This document shows positions 1-4,504 of a stretch of DNA of 6,410 bases, one piece after another (the first letter of the stretch is position 1; the number at the start of each line of letters is the position of its first letter). This stretch comes from an uncultured Clostridia bacterium (GTDB taxonomy: Bacteria; Bacillota; Clostridia; Christensenellales; Aristaeellaceae). The notes beneath the pieces are model-generated. The model did no database searches, was not told where the DNA came from, and worked only from the letters and a program-made list of their open reading frames with translations. The position numbers and the translations under genes were made by a program. The stretch spans positions 1-6,410 of the forward strand of contig CAKTXH010000116.1 of the NCBI GenBank assembly GCA_934630975.1. The letters are read 5' to 3'.

Positions 1-894
1 CATCGTCAGCACATGAAGTACATGGAGTATGGCCGCTATGTTGACCTGCCGCACGAGCGTGCGCTGCCGGTTTCCCTGATCTTTGACGAGAAGACCCGCG
101 AGGCCGGTTCCATCGGCAGCCAGTGGCTGAGCTGGCCGACGACCACCGAAGGCTACACCTGGTCCAACGACAACCTGGCCGAGATCGAAAAAGGCTGGAT
201 CATCAAGGCTGACACCATCGAAGAACTGGCTGAGAAGATCGACCGCGACCCGGCCGAGCTGAAGGCCACCATCGACGCTTGGAACGCCGCCTGCGACGCG
301 GGTGTTGACGCCGAGTTCGGCCGCAATCCGGAGAAGATGGCGAAGATCGACACCGCTCCGTACTACGCTGTTTCCATCACCCCGACCCTCGTTGCCACCA
401 CCGGCGGCGCGAAGCGCGACACGGCCGGCCGCGTCCTCAACTGGAACGACGAGCCGATCGCGGGCCTCTACGAGGCTGGCGAGCTGGGCAGCTACGTGGC
501 GAACCTCTACCAGAACGGCGTGTTCCTCTCCGAGGCCATGCTCTCCGGCCGCACCGCCGCGCAGACCGCGTTCGGCGCTGTGAGCGAGTTCGAGACCGTG
601 ACCAAGAGCGAGAACAACGGCCCGGCTTGGGCTGACGCTGCCGACGGCGTGTACACCGCGACCGTGGACGGCCTGCACGACAAGATCGAGGTCTCCATCA
701 CTGTTGCGGGCGGCAAGCTCGAGAACATCGAGATCACCGGCGGCCGTGAGAGCATGCTCATCACCGACGAGCAGCTCGCCGAGTACGTTGGCGCGATCAT
801 CGCCAGCCAGAGCGCTGACGTGGATATCGTCTCCGGCGCGACGGTTGACTGCCAGGCGATCGGCACGGCCATCGGCCAGGCGTTTGCCAAGTAA
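1..894 (+). CDS. FAD-binding oxidoreductase with C-terminal covalent-FMN domain (3' part of gene)
   Basis: The reading frame is open from base 1 and runs to TAA at 892-894, so the gene starts outside the window. The Met at base 13 has no ribosome binding site and is internal. Counting from that Met, residues 1-190 resemble the C-terminal part of FAD_binding_2/fumarate-reductase-type flavoproteins: a TTGGAKRD segment at 129-136 and the FAD-contacting GLYEAGELGS segment at 151-160, then a helix ending in SGRTAA. Residues 209-293 form an FMN_bind domain with DGVYTATVDG near its start and DIVSGAT at 271-277. Thr277 (codon 841-843) is the expected site where an ApbE-type flavin transferase attaches FMN through a phosphoester bond; no ApbE gene is visible here. 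Family members move electrons to organic acceptors such as enoates or steroids in anaerobes. The His and Arg that bind fumarate in classical enzymes are not seen in the expected C-terminal segments, so the substrate is unknown. Codon use is biased to AAG, GAG, GAC and AAC, which fits strong expression. Confidence 0.9.
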   Translation, partial: HRQHMKYMEYGRYVDLPHERALPVSLIFDEKTREAGSIGSQWLSWPTTTEGYTWSNDNLAEIEKGWIIKADTIEELAEKIDRDPAELKATIDAWNAACDAGVDAEFGRNPEKMAKIDTAPYYAVSITPTLVATTGGAKRDTAGRVLNWNDEPIAGLYEAGELGSYVANLYQNGVFLSEAMLSGRTAAQTAFGAVSEFETVTKSENNGPAWADAADGVYTATVDGLHDKIEVSITVAGGKLENIEITGGRESMLITDEQLAEYVGAIIASQSADVDIVSGATVDCQAIGTAIGQAFAK

Positions 895-912
895 GATCAC
901 CTGAATGGGTAT

Positions 913-946
913 AAGGAATCCCCGGCGGAAACGCCGGGGATTCTTT
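913..946 (+). terminator. Rho-independent terminator of the flavoprotein gene (copy 1)
   Basis: A perfect 12-bp GC-rich stem (916-927 with 932-943) encloses a GAAA tetraloop, and TTT follows at 944-946. It starts about 20 bases after the flavoprotein stop codon. The stem can extend through a G-T pair and two A-T pairs into the flanking AA and TT. The T-run is short, but stem strength and position make termination of the upstream gene the natural reading. Its core is repeated at 1070-1099. Confidence 0.85.
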
Positions 947-1099
947 AGACTGTAGACAAAAAGCTATTCTTCCCCCGAAGGGGGGAGAATAGCCCTTTCC
1001 GCAAATGAAAGAATAGCTGAGTTTCTTGATTTTGCTATTCAAGCCAAGTTTGCTTATGTCAACAAGCTGAGGAATCCCCGGCGGAAACGCCGGGGATTC
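914..1099 (+). repeat. 30-base direct repeat (914-943 and 1070-1099) flanking a hairpin-rich 126-base spacer
   Basis: The two copies are identical over 30 bases, each being a GC-rich palindrome around GAAA, with start points 156 bases apart. The spacer holds four copies of the 7-mer GCTATTC/GAATAGC: 963-969 (forward), 987-993 (inverted), 1011-1017 (inverted) and 1034-1040 (forward), starting 24, 24 and 23 bases apart. Two alternative foldings are possible: 963-970 with 986-993, or 962-970 with 1010-1018. I see no credible coding sequence in the spacer. A terminator duplication, or a small repeat element that carries terminators, would explain it. Confidence 0.6.
958..993 (-). terminator. Minus-strand hairpin with T5 tail, probable terminator of the glycosyltransferase gene
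   Basis: Bases 963-976 pair with 980-993 (14 bp including one T-G pair on the plus strand, GAA loop). Read on the minus strand the hairpin is followed by five Ts (complement of AAAAA at 958-962), the usual polarity of an intrinsic terminator. It lies about 144 bases beyond the glycosyltransferase stop codon, so the mRNA would have a long 3' end that passes through the 1071-1100 hairpin first. On the minus strand one A-C mismatch interrupts the stem. On the plus strand CCCTTT follows, so weak termination in that direction is also possible. Confidence 0.55.
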
Positions 1100-1104
1100 C
1101 TTTT
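1070..1104 (+). terminator. Second copy of the same hairpin terminator (copy 2)
   Basis: A perfect 13-bp stem (1071-1083 with 1088-1100) with a GAAA loop is followed by TTTT at 1101-1104. Thirty bases (1070-1099) are identical to 914-943. By polarity it would stop plus-strand transcription, yet no plus-strand gene lies between the two copies. It may be a backup terminator that protects the convergent glycosyltransferase gene from read-through. The minus-strand side of the stem lacks a T-run, so it is a poor terminator for the glycosyltransferase transcript. Confidence 0.7.
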
Positions 1105-1136
1105 GTCGCTATGCAGACTTTGACGGGGGAAGCGGG

Positions 1137-2417
1137 TTACGCGCGGACGTTTTGAACGGGGGTGTGGCGGATGGGCTTCCACTCGACATGCACCAGCAGC
1201 GCGGTGAGCGTGATGGGAATATAGGAGAACATGAACAGCGGGAAGAAGGGCAGATACATCACCTTTTTCAGCGGGGAGACGGGAATGCGCCGCCACTCGG
1301 CGAGAACGGTGAGCAGGCCGTAAGCGAACATCACACCATAGCTCCACGTCAGCATATCCAACAGGGAACGGGCGACGTAGCGGATCATGAAACGGGCGAG
1401 GAACGACGGCAGGGAGAGCATCGTCACGCAGCAGAAGAGATTGATGAAGACGGTGGCGATGGTCAGCAGCGTACAGGGCGCGACGGTCATCAGCATATCA
1501 TAGCAGGAGAAGCGAATCGGCCCGCGCAGACAGCCGCGCAGAAGCGGCACTCCGCAATGGGCGTTGACCTGATAAAACCCCTTGGCCCAGCGCATGCGCT
1601 GCCGCCATGACTGGGCGAAGGTGACGGGCTGCTCGTCGTAGAGAATCGCGTCGTCGCAATAGCCGATGCGCCAGCCCTTCGCCGCGCAGACGGTGGAGAA
1701 CTGGATGTCTTCGGTGAGCAGATGATACGGCCAGCCGCCGTTTTCTTCGATGATTTTGGAGGAGACCAGGAAGCCCGTGCCGGAGATGGCGCAGTTGGTA
1801 TGCAGCTTCATGCGGGGATAGTTGAGGAAGCGCGCCTCGCGCAGAAACCAGATGGAATATCCGGCGGAAACCCAGCTCGAAGCGAAATTCTTGGAATTTC
1901 GATAGCTGGTGAGCACGTCATACCCCTGCGCGAAGGTTCGATCCATCGCGGAGACGAAATGCGAATCGACGATGTTATCCGCGTCGAAGACGAGGAACGC
2001 GTCGTAATCGGAGAGGGGACGGCGGGAGCGGATCTGGCTGAACAGCTCGTTGAGCGCGTAGCCTTTGCCGACCTGATAGGGGTTGAAACGCTCAAACGCG
2101 ATGGCGCCGGCCTGACGCGCGACGCGGGCGGTGGCATCCGTGCTGTTGTCGGCCAGGACGTAGATATCCAGCAGCTCGGCCGGGTAATCCTGCGCGCGGA
2201 GGCTGGAAATGAGTTCGCCGATGACGCTTTCCTCGTTGCGGGCGCAGATCAGCGCGGCGTAGCGGCGGCTCGGTTTGACGGGCGTTTGCCGCGCGGCTTT
2301 CTTTCTGTCGCAGCGGCAGAACACAAGACCATAAAGCGTATAGAAAACCTGATACAGATAGGCTAAAAAGAGCAGCGTGCCGACGATGGCATTGACCTGA
2401 TCCAAAAAGCGAAGCAT
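1137..2417 (-). CDS. Membrane-bound processive family 2 glycosyltransferase
   Basis: The 426-residue protein probably transfers a sugar from a nucleotide donor to a growing polysaccharide or a lipid acceptor at the cytoplasmic face of the membrane. All GT2 landmarks of processive (cellulose/hyaluronan/poly-GlcNAc synthase-like) enzymes are present: an N-terminal membrane segment at about 8-34, LICARNEE at 56-63, Asp90 in LADNSTD, KGYALNE at 118-124, the metal- and UDP-binding DAD at 145-147, the catalytic-base TED at 235-237, and QRMRW (Q273, R276, W277) of the QxxRW motif. About three membrane segments follow at roughly 308-335, 355-374 and 386-411. The start is fixed by AAAGGA eight bases upstream. 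IcaA/PgaC-like synthases have similar length and layout, but no deacetylase, PilZ or export partner is visible, so product and acceptor are unknown. It has its own promoter and is separated from the upstream gene by a terminator, so it looks monocistronic within the window. Confidence 0.92.
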   Translation of the reverse strand: MLRFLDQVNAIVGTLLFLAYLYQVFYTLYGLVFCRCDRKKAARQTPVKPSRRYAALICARNEESVIGELISSLRAQDYPAELLDIYVLADNSTDATARVARQAGAIAFERFNPYQVGKGYALNELFSQIRSRRPLSDYDAFLVFDADNIVDSHFVSAMDRTFAQGYDVLTSYRNSKNFASSWVSAGYSIWFLREARFLNYPRMKLHTNCAISGTGFLVSSKIIEENGGWPYHLLTEDIQFSTVCAAKGWRIGYCDDAILYDEQPVTFAQSWRQRMRWAKGFYQVNAHCGVPLLRGCLRGPIRFSCYDMLMTVAPCTLLTIATVFINLFCCVTMLSLPSFLARFMIRYVARSLLDMLTWSYGVMFAYGLLTVLAEWRRIPVSPLKKVMYLPFFPLFMFSYIPITLTALLVHVEWKPIRHTPVQNVRA

Positions 2418-2425
2418 AAGCGGAT

Positions 2426-2431
2426 TCCTTT
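2426..2431 (-). promoter_or_regulatory. Ribosome binding site of the glycosyltransferase
   Basis: On the minus strand AAAGGA lies eight bases before the ATG at 2417-2415. This spacing supports that ATG as the start. Confidence 0.75.
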
Positions 2432-2456
2432 CGTAAAGGTTTGTTTATGTTTTTAC

Positions 2457-2485
2457 AAACTACACGTTTTGAATATAAATGTCAA
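2457..2485 (-). promoter_or_regulatory. Probable sigma-A promoter of the glycosyltransferase
   Basis: Read on the minus strand, a consensus TTGACA (complement of 2480-2485) is followed after 17 bases by TAGTTT (complement of 2457-2462). The -35 is perfect and the -10 matches TATAAT at three of six positions. Transcription would start near 2450 and give a leader of about 33 bases. The surroundings are A/T-rich compared with the flanking genes. Confidence 0.6.
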
Positions 2486-2549
2486 GAACCGGAGAGAAAT
2501 GCGACGCAATTTCGTCCGCTGTTACGCCGAACGACGAATATAAATGGCG

Positions 2550-2599
2550 AAAAGCGACAACAAAGGGCGCGGCAAAAACCGCGCCCTTTGTTGTCTTTT
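2550..2599 (-). terminator. Strong terminator of the L,D-transpeptidase-like gene
   Basis: A perfect 17-bp stem (2556-2572 with 2579-2595) encloses a CAAAAA loop. TTTT occurs on both sides in the sense of the strand leaving it: 2596-2599 on plus, and on minus after a two-base GC spacer (complement of 2550-2553). It begins about 15 bases after the stop codon of the minus-strand gene and lies before the glycosyltransferase promoter, so it separates the two transcription units. It could act in both directions, but no plus-strand gene ends here. Confidence 0.88.
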
Positions 2600-2610
2600 G
2601 TAAAAAATGA

Positions 2611-3960
2611 TTACTTGCTGTTCGCCGGGATGGAAGAACGATCCTTATCGTCGAAGATGAGCACCTTAACCTTCTTGTTGCTGTCGGTCAAATCCCAAAT
2701 CCATTCGGCGTTGATGCCGCCGTCGGAGGATTCGTCGTGCGCGATGCAGATATTGCCGCGGGAAGCCTTCTGCCCCAGCTTATCCGCCATCAGGGAGTAA
2801 TCCTTGCCGTTCTTCTTGGTGGTCGGGATTTCGCAGAGGTGGTAGTTGCCGCTGATGCGGACGGTGTACTTGCTGTAACCGCCGGAATTCTCAATCGTGC
2901 CGCGGCGGGTGACGGTGATAAACTCGCCCGCGGGCGTTTCGCGATGCAGGTATTTGACGGTGGGCAGGCCGGTGGAGACCGCGCAGGAGCCGATGCGCTC
3001 GCCGTTCTTATAGACGGTCAGGGTCTGTGTCGCCTTGTCGATCACGATGCCATACATATTGCTGGGCTCGACGGTGCGCAGTTTGTTGGTGCGGATATAA
3101 CCGCGGACGAACGAGCCGTCCTCATTGCGGTAGGCTTCCACGACGGACCAGCCGTCATCCAGATCCTCGATGAGGTTCAGGCCCTGACTCAGGCCGGACA
3201 CAGAACCGATCTTCTTGCCGTTGTCGGTGGCGTTGTAGATGTAGGCGGATTCGGATTCGCCGACGTTCACGCTGACCATCGTGCGGGTGAGCGCCGCCCA
3301 GATTTCTTCATCGCTCGAATCGGCGGTCAGCGCCCAATAGCCTGCGTCGGCCTGATCGACGGTATCGCTCACGCCCACGCCGATTTCATAGCCCTGCTCG
3401 CCGAGCTTCGTCTTGTCGGAGGCGACATATTCCAGCGTGTCCGCCGCTTTGGCGGAGGAGGAAGTCTTGCCGGAAGAGGACGAAGCGGTCGAAGAGGAGG
3501 AAGCGCCGGTCGAGGCGGCGTCCGTTGACGCGGAAGCGTCGTCCGCATCGTCGTCATCCGCGGAAGCATCTACCTGCTGCGCGATGGGCACGCCGATGGT
3601 CAACTGGCCGCTGACGCTGCCGGAGGATGCGCCAAACTGGTCGATCAGCTCGCCGCTGAGCGTATACGTGCCGACGTCGAGCGGCGCGCCGTCTTCATCA
3701 GCGGCGACAAAATCAAACATGTTGCTGGAGGTATGCACCTCTTCGCGATCCAGAAGCGTGATGGAGCCGGAAGGGCCGATGAGCGTCAGGGTCAGAAAAC
3801 CCGGCACATCGGTCGCGACGGTCAACTGGGAATGAGCGCCGCCCGGCACTTCGTCGGTGGGCAGGGTGAGCTGCATTTTAGCGGCCGCCAGCGCGCCGGA
3901 AGCGCCGCTTAACAGAAACGCGGAAACGAGAAACGCCGATAAAGGCTTTTTGGATTTCAT
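2611..3960 (-). CDS. Secreted L,D-transpeptidase (YkuD)-like protein with altered active-site motif
   Basis: The 449-residue protein has a Sec signal peptide (basic MKSKK, then a hydrophobic stretch to about 25 ending in ALAAA), a beta-rich Ig-like region at about 28-125, a low-complexity Asp/Ser/Ala/Thr linker at about 131-172, an SH3-like region at about 222-298, and a YkuD domain at about 302-438 (begins YGIVIDKATQTLTVYKNGER; STGLPT; TPAGEF). Such enzymes make 3-3 cross-links in peptidoglycan or anchor proteins to it outside the membrane. The usual catalytic motif is S-H/R-G-C-I-R. Here residues 400-408 read SRGNICIAH, so Asn403 sits where the nucleophilic Cys is expected and a Cys occurs two residues later (C405); His374 is a plausible catalytic His. 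Activity is therefore uncertain. The start at 3960 is set by AAAGGAG eight bases upstream and by the signal peptide. The frame stays open to 4569, but that extension is antisense to the neighbouring operon. It has its own promoter and terminator. Confidence 0.88.
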   Translation of the reverse strand: MKSKKPLSAFLVSAFLLSGASGALAAAKMQLTLPTDEVPGGAHSQLTVATDVPGFLTLTLIGPSGSITLLDREEVHTSSNMFDFVAADEDGAPLDVGTYTLSGELIDQFGASSGSVSGQLTIGVPIAQQVDASADDDDADDASASTDAASTGASSSSTASSSSGKTSSSAKAADTLEYVASDKTKLGEQGYEIGVGVSDTVDQADAGYWALTADSSDEEIWAALTRTMVSVNVGESESAYIYNATDNGKKIGSVSGLSQGLNLIEDLDDGWSVVEAYRNEDGSFVRGYIRTNKLRTVEPSNMYGIVIDKATQTLTVYKNGERIGSCAVSTGLPTVKYLHRETPAGEFITVTRRGTIENSGGYSKYTVRISGNYHLCEIPTTKKNGKDYSLMADKLGQKASRGNICIAHDESSDGGINAEWIWDLTDSNKKVKVLIFDDKDRSSIPANSK

Positions 3961-3968
3961 GACGGGGG

Positions 3969-3975
3969 CTCCTTT
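3969..3975 (-). promoter_or_regulatory. Ribosome binding site that fixes the L,D-transpeptidase-like start
   Basis: AAAGGAG on the minus strand lies eight bases before ATG 3960-3958. It decides the start against the open frame that continues upstream to 4569. Confidence 0.85.
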
Positions 3976-4023
3976 CAATAAAGAACATGTCGCAGAGGAT
4001 AATACATCCATTTTTCTCCTCTT

Positions 4024-4052
4024 ATCATACTGCAAAACAGGTATAAACGCAA
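4024..4052 (-). promoter_or_regulatory. Probable promoter of the L,D-transpeptidase-like gene
   Basis: On the minus strand TTGCGT (complement of 4047-4052) is followed after 17 bases by TATGAT (complement of 4024-4029). The -10 matches five of six consensus positions and the -35 three of six. Transcription would start near 4017 with a leader of about 57 bases. It is divergent from the promoter at 4072-4100. Confidence 0.55.
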
Positions 4053-4071
4053 GGGAAAAGCTGGTTTTTGG

Positions 4072-4100
4072 TTGTTTGGCGGCGAAGGGCGTGATACAAT
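4072..4100 (+). promoter_or_regulatory. Probable promoter of the nuclease-helicase operon
   Basis: TTGTTT (4072-4077) is followed after 17 bases by TACAAT (4095-4100), preceded by TGA, which makes an extended -10 (TGnTACAAT). The -10 matches five of six positions and the extension compensates for a weak -35. The start would be near 4107, leaving a leader of about 26 bases to the ATG at 4133. Confidence 0.6.
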
Positions 4101-4116
4101 GGGACGCAGAACGAAC

Positions 4117-4124
4117 GGAGGAGG
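4117..4124 (+). promoter_or_regulatory. Ribosome binding site of the small nuclease gene
   Basis: GGAGGAGG lies eight bases before ATG 4133-4135. It is a very strong Shine-Dalgarno match and selects this start over upstream in-frame codons beginning at 3857. Confidence 0.85.
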
Positions 4125-4132
4125 CGCACGGC

Positions 4133-4504
4133 ATGGAGGCGAGCTTGGAAAACGTGACGGCGGCGCTTGGCACGCTGCGCGTCGGCGCGGCGGATTCCGA
4201 AGAGCGGCTGCACGAACAGGCCGCCGAGGCGTTTGCCCGTGCAGGGTTGGCGGCGGCGCACGAGGTTCGGCTCGCGCCGCGATGCCGGATTGATTTCATG
4301 GTCGGCGGCATCGGCGTGGAAATCAAAAAGAAAAGGCCGCAGCGTGCGCCGCTGGCCGCGCAGCTGGCGCGATACGCCGCCTGCCCGCAGGTGGAGCGGC
4401 TGATTGTGCTCGCGCCGCGCGGCGTCGATTTGCCCAAAAGCATCGGCGGGAAGCCGGTGACGATGATGAGCCTTGAAAAACTTTGGGGGATTATGCTTCC
4501 ATGA
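4133..4504 (+). CDS. Small putative PD-(D/E)XK nuclease, first gene of operon with SNF2 helicase
   Basis: The protein has 123 residues. I do not recognise it as a named family, but the order of elements fits a minimal PD-(D/E)XK (restriction-endonuclease-like) fold. An N-terminal helix RLHEQAAEAF (25-34) carries Glu28; a strand HEVRL (43-47) follows; Asp54 sits in RIDFMV and Glu63 with Lys65 in VEIKKK, giving the D...ExK signature; then a helix with Q77-L-A-R-Y81, like the QxxxY motif of RecB/Cas4-type nucleases; then a hydrophobic strand ERLIVLAP (88-95). There is no signal peptide or membrane segment, so it should be cytoplasmic. Metal-dependent DNA cleavage is inferred from these residues only. 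Its stop TGA (4502-4504) overlaps the helicase ATG (4501-4503), so the two are probably translationally coupled and work together. It differs from the VRR-NUC proteins often found beside SNF2 genes in phages, because the PD motif is replaced by ID. Alternatively it could be a non-catalytic DNA-binding relative. Confidence 0.8.
   Translation: MEASLENVTAALGTLRVGAADSEERLHEQAAEAFARAGLAAAHEVRLAPRCRIDFMVGGIGVEIKKKRPQRAPLAAQLARYAACPQVERLIVLAPRGVDLPKSIGGKPVTMMSLEKLWGIMLP
4485..4490 (+). promoter_or_regulatory. Weak ribosome binding site of the helicase inside the nuclease gene
   Basis: GGGGGA ends ten bases before ATG 4501-4503. It is purine-rich but a poor match to AGGAGG, which suggests that translation depends on coupling through the ATGA overlap with the upstream stop. 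A second ATG at 4507 is too far (16 bases) to be preferred. Confidence 0.45.

Noticed and set aside
914..1099. CRISPR array from the repeated 30-mer
   Set aside because: Only two copies occur, with a 126-base spacer; the repeats are perfect terminator palindromes and there are no cas genes.
1722..2366. 214-residue plus-strand open frame
   Set aside because: It is antisense to the glycosyltransferase catalytic domain, whose motifs are intact on the minus strand.
2441..2800. 119-residue plus-strand open frame
   Set aside because: It crosses the glycosyltransferase promoter, a strong terminator hairpin and the 3' end of the minus-strand gene; it has no protein-like features.
2737..3528. 263-residue plus-strand open frame
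   Set aside because: It is antisense to the secreted L,D-transpeptidase-like gene, has a repetitive Gly/Ala/Arg composition, and has no RBS.
3857..4132. Upstream extension of the small nuclease frame to 215 residues
   Set aside because: It overlaps the 5' end and signal peptide of the divergent gene and has no RBS; GGAGGAGG before 4133 marks the start.
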